DNA from: Prevotella sp. | GTDB lineage: Bacteria; Bacteroidota; Bacteroidia; Bacteroidales; Bacteroidaceae | Direction of reading: 5' to 3' | Assembly: GCA_017458005.1 (NCBI GenBank) | Contig: JAFTGH010000006.1 | Coordinates: 50,490 to 114,489 of the forward strand | Length of the DNA stretch: 64,000 nucleotides | Part shown: positions 1 to 8,931 of the stretch, piece after piece | How positions within the stretch are numbered: position 1 is the first letter of the stretch | Layout of the letters: each line of letters begins with the position of its first letter | Translations under genes and position numbers: made by a program | The notes under the pieces: model-generated | Told to the model about the DNA's origin: nothing | The model's database searches: none | Seen by the model: only the letters and a program-made list of their open reading frames with translations

Positions 1-1039
1 TGTTGACAAACAAGTCGATAAGTTCATCGTGCGAGAGTCCCATCTCCCTGCAGTCGAGCCATACGAGGAAAGAGGCTTGCGGGCGCAAAGGCTTGATGTC
101 AGGAAGGTGTTGCTGGCAGAAGTCCTCCACAAAACGGATGTTCTCCTCGATATACGCCAGCATCTCCTTACGCCACTCCTCTCCATGCTGATAGGCGGCA
201 ATGGTGGCGATGGGTGAGAAGAGGGGAGGGTCGTTCAACTCATTAGCCTCTAGCCAGGTATAGAAACGGCGACGTAATGTCGGGTTAGGGACGATGGCAT
301 AACTGCTGACAATTCCTGCGATATTGAAGGTCTTTGAGGGAGCCCCAAAGGTGATGCTGCACTGCGCCGCCTCCTCGCTCACTGTCGCAAAAGGCACATG
401 GTGGTTGCCAAAGAGTGCCATGTCACAGTGTATCTCGTCCGACAAGACGAGGATATGGTGCTGATAGCAGAAATGTGCCAACTGCCGAAGAGTCTCCTCT
501 CTCCAGCAGATGCCTGCAGGATTGTGGGGATTACTGAGTATCAATATCTTGCAATGTTCATCCGTCACCTGCTCCAACTGCTCAAAATCCATGTCGTAAC
601 CACCATCAGGCAACCGCTTCAGTGGGTTATACACCACCTTACGCCCATTGCCCTGTGGGGTGAGCCGGAAGGGGTGATAGACAGGAGGCTGGATAATGAC
701 TTTGTCACCTTCTTCAGAGAAGACGTTGACTGCCATGCCGATTCCTTTTACGATACCAGGGATATAGGTCAGCCACTCCCGCCGTACCTCCCATTCGTGG
801 TGGTCGTGTATCCATTGGATAATGGTAGTCCATAACTCGTCAGGGGTCACCGTATAACCAAACAGTGAGTGGTTAAGGCGTTCTCGAAGCGCCTCCGTGA
901 TAAACGGGGGAGTCTCAAAGTCCATGTCCGCAACCCATAGCGGTAGCAGATCACTGCGACCGTAACGCTCTAGCAGTACCCCATGTTTCAGGTCGCCACT
1001 GCCTCGGCGGTCTATGATTTTGTCGAAACTATAAGTCAT
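1..1039 (-). CDS. PatB/MalY-type PLP-dependent C-S lyase (partial)
   Basis: Reading the minus strand from the ATG at 1039 gives about 346 residues with no stop before the window edge, so the 3' end is missing. It begins MTYSFDKIIDRRGSGDLKHG and carries the fold-type I aminotransferase landmarks LSNPHNPAG (about 168-176), SDEIH (Asp201) and GAPSKTFN with the PLP lysine at about 236. WVADMDF near residue 36 is typical of the MalY/PatB branch, which cleaves cystathionine or cysteine C-S bonds. The start overlaps the last 11 bp of the upstream MetY-like gene, so the two are translationally coupled in one sulfur amino-acid operon. Exact substrate is not readable from sequence. Confidence 0.9.
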   Translation of the reverse strand, partial: MTYSFDKIIDRRGSGDLKHGVLLERYGRSDLLPLWVADMDFETPPFITEALRERLNHSLFGYTVTPDELWTTIIQWIHDHHEWEVRREWLTYIPGIVKGIGMAVNVFSEEGDKVIIQPPVYHPFRLTPQGNGRKVVYNPLKRLPDGGYDMDFEQLEQVTDEHCKILILSNPHNPAGICWREETLRQLAHFCYQHHILVLSDEIHCDMALFGNHHVPFATVSEEAAQCSITFGAPSKTFNIAGIVSSYAIVPNPTLRRRFYTWLEANELNDPPLFSPIATIAAYQHGEEWRKEMLAYIEENIRFVEDFCQQHLPDIKPLRPQASFLVWLDCREMGLSHDELIDLFVN

Positions 1040-2213
1040 CTCCTAATGCTTGACAGATATCCTCATAGAGGTCATGAACATCTTCTAGTCCCACAGACAG
1101 ACGAATGGTGGTCTGTCGCACATCCATCTGCTCTAACTGCTTTTCCGGGAAGAGTCCGAAGATGGTGGAGGCAGGATGGATGGCAAGGGTGCGGTTGTCG
1201 AAGAGGTTGGTGGCACGATGGATGAGTCTCAACCTATTGAGGAAACGGAAGCAGTGGTCTTTGCTTCTCAGATCGATTGTCAGCATCGCTCCAGCAGTCT
1301 TGCCAAACTGCCGTTGGGCTAACTCATAATAGGGATTGTCCTCCAGACCGATGTAGTTGACTGCCTTCACGAGTCCAGACTCCTTTAGTGTCTTTGACAA
1401 TTCGAGCGCATTGGATGCCTGACGTTGGTAACGCACGTCGAGCGTCTCTAGTCCCAGCGTTTGCAGGTAGGCGGTCTGCGGTGTCATATAGGCTCCCAGG
1501 TTAAACAGCAACTCATATTTGATACGCTGGTTGATCTGGGGGAAAGTGCCATAGTCGATGACCAGTCCTCCTAAGGATGTTCCACCTCCAGAGAGATATT
1601 TAGTACTCGATACCACTTCCACGTCGACACCAAGTTCTTTCAGTTGTGTCTCTGTGAAAGGGATTACCGTGGAGTCGGCAATCAGTGGTACTCCCTTGCG
1701 ATGGGCTATCTCCGCGATGGCATGAAGATCGGCAACCTCCAACTGCGGATTCGTCACCGTCTCCAGAAACACACAGCAGGTCTGCTCGTCAATGGCATCC
1801 TCTATCGCTTGCAGGTTGGTAAGGTCACGAAGACGGGGCTTTACACCGAAGCGTAGTAAGGTGTTGGTGACGAGGGCAAGGGTGTTGCCAAAGAGATGGC
1901 GAGAGGTCACGATGTTCTTACCATGGGAGGATGCGGCAAGGAGCGCATTGCTGATAGCCGCCATGCCAGAGGTGAAGGCTGTCACATGGGCTGCACCTGT
2001 CAACTGGCGTACTCGCTGTTCCAGATTGGTCACGGTGGGGTTTTCCACACGGGCATAGTCGGGAGCCTTGATGCGGTTGCAGAAGGCATCTGCCATCTGC
2101 TGGGCATCCCCAAACTCGAATGCCACATTATGATAGATGGGTACGGAGAGGGAGCCATAGGCATCCTCACGTACATAAGGGGTATTGATGGCTATTGTCT
2201 GTTTCTTCATCAC
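1029..2213 (-). CDS. Cys/Met metabolism PLP enzyme (O-acetylhomoserine sulfhydrylase / cystathionine gamma-synthase type)
   Basis: 394 aa, full length for the trans-sulfuration family. Visible family marks are YAR at 53-55 (cofactor phosphate contact from the neighbouring subunit), TSGMAAI at 81-87, ETVTNPQ at 151-157 and VSSTKYLSGGG with the PLP lysine at 205. These enzymes make homocysteine or cystathionine from an activated homoserine. Sequence alone does not separate MetY from MetB or a methionine gamma-lyase; the MetY-like assignment is an inference. It lies 12 bp after a LuxR-type regulator and overlaps patB, so regulator, sulfhydrylase and lyase form a three-gene operon. ATG at 2210 is an equally possible start. 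Confidence 0.87.
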   Translation of the reverse strand: MMKKQTIAINTPYVREDAYGSLSVPIYHNVAFEFGDAQQMADAFCNRIKAPDYARVENPTVTNLEQRVRQLTGAAHVTAFTSGMAAISNALLAASSHGKNIVTSRHLFGNTLALVTNTLLRFGVKPRLRDLTNLQAIEDAIDEQTCCVFLETVTNPQLEVADLHAIAEIAHRKGVPLIADSTVIPFTETQLKELGVDVEVVSSTKYLSGGGTSLGGLVIDYGTFPQINQRIKYELLFNLGAYMTPQTAYLQTLGLETLDVRYQRQASNALELSKTLKESGLVKAVNYIGLEDNPYYELAQRQFGKTAGAMLTIDLRSKDHCFRFLNRLRLIHRATNLFDNRTLAIHPASTIFGLFPEKQLEQMDVRQTTIRLSVGLEDVHDLYEDICQALGDDL

Positions 2214-2225
2214 TTAACTATTGAA

Positions 2226-2870
2226 CTAAATATAGAACTCCGAGGGGTCTACCAGTCCTGCCCGGAAAGCGAATTTCACAGCCTCGTGGGCGGTATTCAC
2301 CTGTAGTTTTCGGAAGATGTTCTTTTTATGGGTATTCACGGTATGGATGCTGGAGAAACGCTCGTAGGCAATCTCCTTGGTCGTCTTACCTTGTGCTACC
2401 CCACGTAGTATCTCTATCTCTGTTTGTGTCAGCACCTTAGGATGCTGCTCCTCGTCAGCCTGTTGGCAGATCAGTACCTCTGCGGCACGTTGGCAGAGAT
2501 AACGCTCTCCACGGATGGCATAGTCGATGGCATGGCGAAACAGTTTAAAGGGGGAGTCCTTGAACACGATACTTACATTACGTGCCGTATAGACCAGTTT
2601 ACGCATGACCTGAATAGTGAGGTCGTCGCTTACCATGATCCATTGGGCTTTAGGGAAACGCTCAACGATGATCAGCAACTGGTCCTCATCCTGTATATTA
2701 AATAAGGTGTAGTCGAGGATAACGATACTCCTCGTCTCTACCTGTAACTGGGCGATCAGTTCTTCTTTGTCACTGGCATAATGCAGTGAGGCACTCTCAT
2801 GCTCACGGATGAGGGTCTTCAAGGCGAAAGCCGTCAACTCCTGATTGTCTGCCAAGATAAAATTCACCAT
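2226..2870 (-). CDS. NarL/LuxR-family response regulator
   Basis: 214 aa. The N-terminal half is a receiver-like domain with the putative phospho-acceptor Asp53 in IVILDYTLFN and an acidic residue at 8. The C-terminal half (about 145-208) is a LuxR-type helix-turn-helix with LTQTEIEILRGVAQGKTTKE and SSIHTVNTHKKNIFRKL. No histidine kinase is adjacent, so it is an orphan regulator here. It is the first gene of an operon with the two sulfur amino-acid enzymes, which suggests it may sense or control that pathway; this is inferred from position only. A TACCTTTG -7 box lies just upstream. Confidence 0.88.
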   Translation of the reverse strand: MVNFILADNQELTAFALKTLIREHESASLHYASDKEELIAQLQVETRSIVILDYTLFNIQDEDQLLIIVERFPKAQWIMVSDDLTIQVMRKLVYTARNVSIVFKDSPFKLFRHAIDYAIRGERYLCQRAAEVLICQQADEEQHPKVLTQTEIEILRGVAQGKTTKEIAYERFSSIHTVNTHKKNIFRKLQVNTAHEAVKFAFRAGLVDPSEFYI

Positions 2871-2896
2871 TTCTTGTCTCTTTTAGTTCGTCGGTG

Positions 2897-2904
2897 CAAA
2901 GGTA
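2897..2904 (-). promoter_or_regulatory. Promoter -7 box for the regulator-metY-patB operon
   Basis: TACCTTTG on the minus strand, 27 bp upstream of the regulator start, matches the Bacteroidota -7 consensus TAnnTTTG. It is divergent from the DUF4294 promoter. Confidence 0.6.
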
Positions 2905-2990
2905 GGCGGATTTGGGGAGGCTCACAATACCGCATTTCGGTTATTCCGACTACCATACGTTTGGTATATCCATTAAAAAAACTAAATTTC

Positions 2991-3021
2991 TTTGCAGTTC
3001 TCCCGAATTGCACTACCTTTG
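2991..3021 (+). promoter_or_regulatory. Bacteroidota-type promoter of the DUF4294 gene
   Basis: -33 TTTG at 2991-2994 and -7 TACCTTTG at 3014-3021 with a 19-bp spacer. The -7 box is 8 bp before the ATG at 3030, so longer in-frame starts upstream are rejected and the leader is very short. Confidence 0.7.
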
Positions 3022-3029
3022 CCTACGCT

Positions 3030-3647
3030 ATGCGAATATGGATGCTGACAGGTATCATGCTGATGGCTCTGGAGACATGTGCCCAGAACCCGAAGCGGCA
3101 AGAGGTGGACATGGATAGTCCCACCTTTGTGCCGATGGTGAAGGTAGGCAAGGTGCTGGAGAATGGCGACAGCATCCAGTATATGGAGATGAATAATGTC
3201 TACGTATACCCTCCCATCACTTTCAGCAGTAAGAAGCAGCAACAGGCATACACCCGTTTGGTGAAGAATGTCAAGACGGTATTGCCGATAGCCAAAGAGG
3301 CGCGTAAGATCATGATGGAGACGGCAGAGTATCTGGAGACGCTGCCAGACAAAAAGGCGAGGGATGCTCACATGAAACTGGTGGAGAAGAGTGTCATGAA
3401 GGAGTATAAGCCGCGCATGAAAAAACTTACCTATTCGCAAGGTAAGTTGCTGATCAAACTCATCTATCGTGAGAGTAATTCTTCTGGATACGAACTGATA
3501 CAGGCATTCCTGGGACCTGTGCGTGCTGGTTTCTACCAGGCTTTTGCATGGGCTTTTGGAGCCAGTCTGAAGAAGGAGTACGACCCAGAAGGTATTGACC
3601 GCCTCACAGAACGTGTTGTCCTGATGGTTGAGGCAGGTCAGTTATAG
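3030..3647 (+). CDS. DUF4294 domain-containing exported protein
   Basis: 205 aa from the ATG at 3030; the frame is open further upstream but that part lies inside the promoter. An N-terminal hydrophobic segment ending in ETCAQ looks like a signal peptide. The remainder is a helical, charged domain containing [22 protein letters not shown] and [20 protein letters not shown], which I recognise as the conserved Bacteroidota DUF4294 family. Function is unknown; the family is widespread in Bacteroidales cores. The 3' end overlaps the convergent lgt gene by 6 bp, leaving no room for a separate terminator. Confidence 0.8.
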   Translation: MRIWMLTGIMLMALETCAQNPKRQEVDMDSPTFVPMVKVGKVLENGDSIQYMEMNNVYVYPPITFSSKKQQQAYTRLVKNVKTVLPIAKEARKIMMETAEYLETLPDKKARDAHMKLVEKSVMKEYKPRMKKLTYSQGKLLIKLIYRESNSSGYELIQAFLGPVRAGFYQAFAWAFGASLKKEYDPEGIDRLTERVVLMVEAGQL

Positions 3648-4478
3648 CACTTCTCTTTTCTTCCGGAACATACAGACAAGTCCGAGGATAATAAACGGAA
3701 TAGACAGGATCTGTCCCATGTCCAGAGGCAGTGAGGCTTCAAAGGCTTCCTGTACCTCTTTTGTGTATTCGATGAAGAAACGGAAAGTGAAGATATAGGT
3801 CAGGCAGAAACCGAAATACCAGCCAGTGCCGATCTTCTGGGGCATCCGTTTATGGAGATACCACATCAGGACGAATAGAATGGCATAGGCTATCGCCTCG
3901 TAGAGTTGTCCGGGATGGCGTGGGAAGGTGTCAACCCGTTCGAAGATAAATGCCCAGGGCACGTCGGTCACTTTTCCGATAATCTCTGAGTTCATGAGGT
4001 TGCCCAGTCGGATGAGACATGCCATAGACCCCGTGGCGATAGCGATATTGTCGAGAACCGTCCAGAGACTGAGTTTCGTTTTTCTCACGTAGAGCCATAG
4101 GGCTATCATCAGTCCCAAGGTTCCTCCATGACTAGCAAGTCCCTCATAGCCAATGAATTTCCAACTGCCCTCTGCCAAGAAACGGATGGGCAGGAACATC
4201 TCTATGACACCTTTTCCAGAGGTGAGGAAGTAGTCTGGCTCATAGAAGATACAATGTCCCAGACGGGCTCCTATCAGAATACCCAAGAAGCAATAGAGGA
4301 ACAAAGGGTCAAAGAGTTCCTCCTTGATTTTCTGCTCTTGATAGAGACGGCGTACTAACAGGTAGGCAGCCGCAAACCCTAATAGCCAGCAGAGTCCGTA
4401 CCAGCGTATAGAGAATGGTCCGAGGTGGAAGAACTCCAAGTTCGGATTCCAAAGAATGTATAATAATTCACTATTCAT
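3642..4478 (-). CDS. lgt: Prolipoprotein diacylglyceryl transferase Lgt
   Basis: 278 aa integral membrane protein with about seven hydrophobic segments. It transfers diacylglycerol from phosphatidylglycerol to the lipobox cysteine of prolipoproteins, the first step of lipoprotein maturation. Diagnostic elements are [12 protein letters not shown] near the N-terminus, [15 protein letters not shown] (about 71-85), LASHGGTLG (about 113-121) and the family signature [12 protein letters not shown] (about 157-168). The gene starts 2 bp after the ychF stop and is almost certainly cotranscribed with it. Many lipoproteins in this window (SusD, GH10, PD40 protein) would be its clients. Confidence 0.96.
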   Translation of the reverse strand: MNSELLYILWNPNLEFFHLGPFSIRWYGLCWLLGFAAAYLLVRRLYQEQKIKEELFDPLFLYCFLGILIGARLGHCIFYEPDYFLTSGKGVIEMFLPIRFLAEGSWKFIGYEGLASHGGTLGLMIALWLYVRKTKLSLWTVLDNIAIATGSMACLIRLGNLMNSEIIGKVTDVPWAFIFERVDTFPRHPGQLYEAIAYAILFVLMWYLHKRMPQKIGTGWYFGFCLTYIFTFRFFIEYTKEVQEAFEASLPLDMGQILSIPFIILGLVCMFRKKREVL

Positions 4479-4480
4479 CT

Positions 4481-5581
4481 TTAAACATTAAAGCGGAAAT
4501 GCATGATGTCGCCATCCTGTACGACATATTCCTTACCCTCAATACCCATCTTTCCTGCCTCACGGACTGCTGCCTCTGAGCCATATTGGATATAGTCATC
4601 ATACTTGATGACCTCGGCACGGATGAATCCCTTCTCAAAGTCGGTATGGATAACACCTGCGCACTGCGGCGCCTTCCATCCCTTGTGGTAGGTCCATGCT
4701 TTCACCTCCATCTCACCAGCAGTGATGAAGGTCTCCAGGTTGAGCAACGAGTATGCTTTCTTGATGAGGCGGTTGACACCGCTCTCCTCCAAGCCCAGTT
4801 CCTCCAGGAACATCTGCTTGTCCTCATAACTCTCCAGTTCAGCAATGTCTTCTTCCGTCTTCGCCGCAATGATCATCGCCTCGGCACCTTCCTCCTTGGC
4901 GAGAGCCTCTACACGCTTGGTGAAGTCGTTACCCTCCTTGGCGTCCGCCTCACTGACGTTGCAGACATAGAGCACAGGCTTTGCGGTCAGCAGGAAGAGG
5001 TTGCGGGCACAGTCTTGCTCATCCTTGCTCTCGAACTCCACGATACGGGCATTCTTGCCTTGGTCGAGCACTTCCTTATAGGCTCTCAACACCGTCACCT
5101 CCAACTTGGCCTCTTTATTGCCTGCTGCGGCGGCTTTCTCCGTCTTCGCAAGACGGCTCTCGATGGTCTCCAAGTCTTTTAGTTGCAGTTCTGTGTCAAT
5201 GATCTCCTTATCACGGATAGGGTCGATGGTGCCGTCCACATGGGTGATATTATCATCCTCGAAACAGCGCAGCACATGGATGATCGCATCTGTCTCACGG
5301 ATATTTCCTAAGAACTTGTTACCCAGTCCCTCACCCTTCGAGGCACCTTTCACGAGTCCTGCGATATCCACAATCTCACAAGTGGCAGGAACGATACGTC
5401 CTGGATGTACTATCTCGGCGAGTTTGGTGAGACGCTCGTCAGGAACGGTAATCACACCCACATTCGGTTCTATTGTACAGAAAGGGAAGTTGGCTGCCTG
5501 TGCCTTTGCACTCGACAAGCAATTAAACAAAGTAGACTTACCCACATTAGGCAGTCCCACAATACCACATTTTAATGACAT
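4481..5581 (-). CDS. ychF: Ribosome-associated ATPase/GTPase YchF (OLA1 family)
   Basis: 366 aa, the usual size of YchF. The P-loop GLPNVGKST is at 8-16, the switch II motif [16 protein letters not shown] follows near 70, and the C-terminal TGS domain (about 280-366) includes [20 protein letters not shown] and the terminal [11 protein letters not shown]. YchF binds ribosomes and prefers ATP over GTP. It heads an operon with lgt and has its own promoter at 5610-5641. Confidence 0.96.
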   Translation of the reverse strand: MSLKCGIVGLPNVGKSTLFNCLSSAKAQAANFPFCTIEPNVGVITVPDERLTKLAEIVHPGRIVPATCEIVDIAGLVKGASKGEGLGNKFLGNIRETDAIIHVLRCFEDDNITHVDGTIDPIRDKEIIDTELQLKDLETIESRLAKTEKAAAAGNKEAKLEVTVLRAYKEVLDQGKNARIVEFESKDEQDCARNLFLLTAKPVLYVCNVSEADAKEGNDFTKRVEALAKEEGAEAMIIAAKTEEDIAELESYEDKQMFLEELGLEESGVNRLIKKAYSLLNLETFITAGEMEVKAWTYHKGWKAPQCAGVIHTDFEKGFIRAEVIKYDDYIQYGSEAAVREAGKMGIEGKEYVVQDGDIMHFRFNV

Positions 5582-5609
5582 CTTCTATATAAACGTTTAT
5601 ATTTGGCTG

Positions 5610-5641
5610 CAAAATTATTAATAATTCATCGAATAGCCAAA
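5610..5641 (-). promoter_or_regulatory. Promoter of ychF-lgt
   Basis: On the minus strand, -33 TTTG (5638-5641) and -7 TAATTTTG (5610-5617) are separated by 20 bp, the canonical Bacteroidota arrangement, 28 bp upstream of the ychF ATG. Confidence 0.7.
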
Positions 5642-5666
5642 TTTATTTCGTCTTAAAAAAGAAAAA

Positions 5667-5692
5667 CCCTTGCAAGAGTGCTCTTACAAGGG
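5667..5692 (-). terminator. Hairpin terminator, probably the original tRNA-Leu terminator
   Basis: CCCTTG (5667-5672) pairs with CAAGGG (5687-5692), with further pairing of AAGAG/CTCTT inside, and the minus strand continues into a T-rich run. It lies directly downstream, in minus orientation, of the displaced 3' fragment of tRNA-Leu at 5708-5733. It therefore looks like the terminator the tRNA used before the element inserted. Confidence 0.65.
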
Positions 5693-5707
5693 ATTGCTTT
5701 TTGAACC

Positions 5708-5733
5708 TTGTACCCAGACCCGGGGTCGAACCG
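5708..5733 (+). repeat. Left core attachment repeat (displaced tRNA-Leu 3' end)
   Basis: 26 bp that recur at 23248-23273 with one mismatch (position 5725 versus 23265). The segment corresponds to the 3' acceptor strand and T-arm of tRNA-Leu(CAA) on the minus strand. Only this fragment of the tRNA is present here, so it is the duplicated core left by site-specific integration rather than a gene. Confidence 0.85.
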
Positions 5734-5860
5734 CTTAAACCGAAAGAAATTCCATATCCTTTAATAATCTTCCAAATCATTCTAAATTAGTTGATAATCA
5801 GGTTGTTATACATAAGTGAGTAAGGAGGCTCGATTTTATATCATTTCAACCATTTTTGTA

Positions 5861-5905
5861 TTCGGTGGGGAAAATGTGGGGAAAATATTTGGTGGTGTGG
5901 GGAAA
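5861..5905 (+). repeat. Left-end arm-type repeats (GTGGGGAAA x3)
   Basis: GTGGGGAAA occurs at 5865-5873, 5876-5884 and 5897-5905. The first two, 11 bp apart, sit in a 25-bp block (5861-5885) repeated exactly at 23132-23156 near the other end, in the same orientation. Position between core site and integrase gene suggests integrase arm-binding sites; this is inference. Confidence 0.65.
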
Positions 5906-5919
5906 GTGTTGTACCTTTG
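5888..5919 (+). promoter_or_regulatory. Integrase promoter
   Basis: -33 TTTG at 5888-5891 and -7 TACCTTTG at 5912-5919, 20-bp spacer. The third GTGGGGAAA repeat (5897-5905) lies between the two boxes, so integrase binding there would be expected to repress its own gene. Confidence 0.7.
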
Positions 5920-5947
5920 CACCCAGAAATCTTAAAAGCAAATAGGA

Positions 5948-7285
5948 ATGAAAGTAACACTGATTATCAAAAAGGCTGCGAAGCGCAACGATACAGAGTC
6001 GTTGGCAACAGTATATGCTCGGGTTAGAGATGGCAGAAGACTTGATTGTACTGTTTCTACAAAATTGGAAGTGAGCCCCAATCAATGGGATAATACGAAG
6101 GGGCACCTGAAAGACCGTATCGTCATAGATAAAGACGAGAAGGCTAAGGTAGATGGTGCCGCCAACGACATCATAACCTTCATTAACAAGGAATATGCTC
6201 AGGCGATAGAGCCGATTGATAAGGATTGGGTGGAGAAGACTTTGGATAAGTACTACAACCCTGATAAGTACGTTACTCCAGAGGAGAACAAGAACATGGA
6301 GGTTGTCCCAATGTATGAGTACTATTTAGAGATGCACCCCCTATCTGAGGTACGTCAACGGAATAATCGGGTTATCATCCGGGCACTAAGGAGATACGAA
6401 ATGTATATCCGTAAGACCAAGAGAGGCAAAAAGGAGTTTACGCTACTATTGGATGATGTGACTCCAGATATACTTCATAGTATCTGGAATTACTTTAAGG
6501 AAGAACATACGTTGACAGAGAAATATCCAGAGATTTTTGAAGAGGTGCCAGAGGCAAGGAAGCCGAAGCCTCGTGGTGAGAATACGCTGATAGACTACTT
6601 TTGTAAAATCCGCACCTTCTTTATATGGTGCTATGACAACGAGTTTACTAGGATTAAGCCATTTGATAAATTCCATATCGATGAGCCTGTATATGGCACC
6701 CCTGTGTATATAACTCTTGAAGAACGTGACCAGATTATGAAGTGTGATTTTTCTGATGACCCAAGATTGGAACTTCATAGGGATATGTTTGTGTTCCAGT
6801 CCTGTATTGGATGCCGAGTCAGTGATTTGTGGGCTATGACAAAACAGAGTGTAGTGAAGAACTGTGTAGAGTATATTGCAGGAAAGAAAATTAATGGAGA
6901 CCCTCAGACCCTTCGCGTCCCGTTAAACTCTATTGCCAAATCCATCCTCGAAAAGTACAAGGACTATAAAGGCTCGGCACTTTTCCCCTTCGGTTTCCAG
7001 CAAGACTATAATGAGGACTTGAAGGTCATATTCAAGAGAGCTGGTGTTGACAGGATGGTTACCATATTGAATCCCACCACCCGTAAACAAGAGCATTTGC
7101 CAATATATGAGGTGGCAGCAAGCCACATGGCCAGACGTACTTTTATCGGTAATATGTATAAGAAGGTGAAGGATAAGAGTATGGTGGGCATGCTTTCAGG
7201 CCACAAATCGGATAGCAAGGCGTTTGACCGATATTGGACTCCTGACGATGAACTGAAGCAGAGTTTGGTTGATTTGCTTGACTGA
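5948..7285 (+). CDS. Tyrosine recombinase (integrase) of the element
   Basis: 445 aa. Residues 1-100 look like the N-terminal arm-binding domain common in Bacteroidota integrases, about 115-240 the SAM-like core-binding domain, and about 255-445 the catalytic domain. Catalytic residues visible are Arg290 (CIGCRVSDL), His393 and Arg396 (SHMARRTF), His419 (LSGHKS) and the nucleophile Tyr429 (FDRYW). It would integrate and excise the element at tRNA-Leu. The gene is adjacent to the left core repeat and driven by its own promoter. It appears intact. Confidence 0.95.
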   Translation: MKVTLIIKKAAKRNDTESLATVYARVRDGRRLDCTVSTKLEVSPNQWDNTKGHLKDRIVIDKDEKAKVDGAANDIITFINKEYAQAIEPIDKDWVEKTLDKYYNPDKYVTPEENKNMEVVPMYEYYLEMHPLSEVRQRNNRVIIRALRRYEMYIRKTKRGKKEFTLLLDDVTPDILHSIWNYFKEEHTLTEKYPEIFEEVPEARKPKPRGENTLIDYFCKIRTFFIWCYDNEFTRIKPFDKFHIDEPVYGTPVYITLEERDQIMKCDFSDDPRLELHRDMFVFQSCIGCRVSDLWAMTKQSVVKNCVEYIAGKKINGDPQTLRVPLNSIAKSILEKYKDYKGSALFPFGFQQDYNEDLKVIFKRAGVDRMVTILNPTTRKQEHLPIYEVAASHMARRTFIGNMYKKVKDKSMVGMLSGHKSDSKAFDRYWTPDDELKQSLVDLLD

Positions 7286-7347
7286 TACGTTAATATATAT
7301 AATAAGGTGTAGTTCTTTTGAGATATTTTTGTAATTTTGCACCCAAG

Positions 7348-8916
7348 ATGATGAAAACAGAAGAAATAAGAGCATTGCTCAATGATTTGGAGAGCGACAG
7401 AGTTGAAAGAACAGTTTCAACTACGAACACGGATAAGTTCGGACAGGCTATTTGTGCGTTTGCCAATGATCTGCCCGACCATCGGGAGCCTGGCTACTTG
7501 TTCTTAGGCGTAGCAGACGATGGCGAGGTGAAGGGTCTGAACGTGACTGATGAGTTGCTGAAGAATGTGGCGGCAATCAGAACCGACGGCAATATCCAGC
7601 CCCAACCATCGATGACCGTAGAAAAGGTGCCGATGGAGGAAGGAGATATCGTGATGGTAAGGGTAGAGCCTTCCGTCTTTCCTCCAGTCAGATATAAAGG
7701 GCGCATCTGGATTCGGATTGGACCTCGTAAAGGTGTGGCCAATGAGAACGATGAACATATCCTGATGGAGAAACGTCGGGCTAATGTGACTTCGTTTGAC
7801 TCGTCACCATGCCTGAATGCAACGATAGATGACTTGGATTTACAGAAGTTCAACCATTACTATCTGCCCAAGGCAATGACGGATGACGAGATAGAGGAAG
7901 ACCGCAAGGAGGGACGGGGCATAAAGGTGCAACTGGCATCGTTTGGTTTCTTCGATACCCGTTACGATAGCCCTACGAATGCTGGTATGCTGTTCTTTGC
8001 CAAGAATCTGCGAAGGTTTATCCCTGGGGCATACGTTCAGTATGTGCGTTTCGATGGGAAAGATCGTGCAGGTGATATATTGACAGAGCACGAGTTCAAG
8101 GCCAATCTGTGTACGACATTGGAAGAACTGGATACGTTTGTGAATACGACTATCGCCAATCGTCGTCCAATACCTGTTAGTTCGACCCGCGAAGATCCTT
8201 TTGTTGACTATCCCTATTGGGCAACTCGTGAGTTGCTGATGAATGCCATCTGCCACCGTGACTATACAAGCAATGGTCCGATTCAATTCTATCAATATGA
8301 CGACCGTATTGAAATTATGAATCATGGTGGATTGTATGGCAGGGCTAACGAGCAGAATTTCCCCACGGTGAACGATTATCGGAATATCGTGGTAGCAGAG
8401 GCCATGAAAGTTCTTGGCTTTGTGAATCGCCATAGTCGTGGCGTCCTAAGAGTGCAGAAGGACTTAAAGGCTAATGAGAATGGCGAGGCTGTCTATGATT
8501 TCAGCTACCAGACAGCAGTGATGGTTATGGAGAATAAATCACCTCGTGGAGAAAGGGCGATGGCCGAAGCGATAGCCAATGGATTCGTGATTGAAGGAGA
8601 AAAAGGGTCAGAAAAAAGGTCAGATTTGACCATTTCTGATGGAAAACAGTCACAAAAACCGTCAAATTTGACGGAAAATGAAGTTCAGGAGCAGCAAAAA
8701 CCGTCAAATTTGACGGAAAATATATTTCCTTCAATGATTGTTAAGAATGTGTATGAGGCTATCAGAATGAATCGAAAGGCCAAATATTCATGGCTTCAGG
8801 ACAACTTGGGGGTAAGTGAAAGTACAATTCTGCGTGCAATAAATGATCTGAAAGAACTTGGTTACATAAATCCTGAGCATTCAAAGATTAAAGGTGAATG
8901 GCAGCTGTTGAAATGA
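7348..8916 (+). CDS. AlbA_2/ATP-binding (RecG-like C-terminal) protein
   Basis: About 522 aa from the ATG at 7348 (7351 equally likely); the open frame upstream covers the promoter TAATTTTG at 7332-7339. Residues about 5-125 match the AlbA_2 (Schlafen-related) putative nucleic-acid binding domain, with GYLFLGVADDGEVKGL. A GHKL/HATPase_c_4-like ATP-binding region follows around 280-380 (ELLMNAICHRDYTSNG, EIMNHGGLYG). The extreme C-terminus (about 455-520) is a winged helix (WLQDNLGVSESTILRAINDL). Such proteins are often annotated RecG-like and are common on Bacteroidota mobile elements as predicted transcriptional regulators. The linker between ATPase and winged helix contains repeated palindromic DNA (8618-8716). 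Confidence 0.8.
   Translation: MMKTEEIRALLNDLESDRVERTVSTTNTDKFGQAICAFANDLPDHREPGYLFLGVADDGEVKGLNVTDELLKNVAAIRTDGNIQPQPSMTVEKVPMEEGDIVMVRVEPSVFPPVRYKGRIWIRIGPRKGVANENDEHILMEKRRANVTSFDSSPCLNATIDDLDLQKFNHYYLPKAMTDDEIEEDRKEGRGIKVQLASFGFFDTRYDSPTNAGMLFFAKNLRRFIPGAYVQYVRFDGKDRAGDILTEHEFKANLCTTLEELDTFVNTTIANRRPIPVSSTREDPFVDYPYWATRELLMNAICHRDYTSNGPIQFYQYDDRIEIMNHGGLYGRANEQNFPTVNDYRNIVVAEAMKVLGFVNRHSRGVLRVQKDLKANENGEAVYDFSYQTAVMVMENKSPRGERAMAEAIANGFVIEGEKGSEKRSDLTISDGKQSQKPSNLTENEVQEQQKPSNLTENIFPSMIVKNVYEAIRMNRKAKYSWLQDNLGVSESTILRAINDLKELGYINPEHSKIKGEWQLLK
8618..8716. repeat. Intragenic palindrome repeats encoding PSNLTEN
   Basis: The perfect 16-bp palindrome CCGTCAAATTTGACGG occurs at 8659-8674 and again at 8701-8716, 42 bp apart. 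A related, one-mismatch palindrome GGTCAGATTTGACC lies at 8618-8631, 41 bp before the first. They encode RSDLT and two PSNLTEN copies in the linker of the AlbA_2 protein. The spacing is a multiple of 3 or nearly so, as expected for a coding tandem duplication. Confidence 0.85.
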
Positions 8917-8931
8917 AATAGTAGAAGAGTA

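Noticed and set aside
5711-5733. Second tRNA-Leu gene
   Set aside because: Only the acceptor 3' strand and T-arm are present; D and anticodon arms are missing, so it is an attachment repeat.
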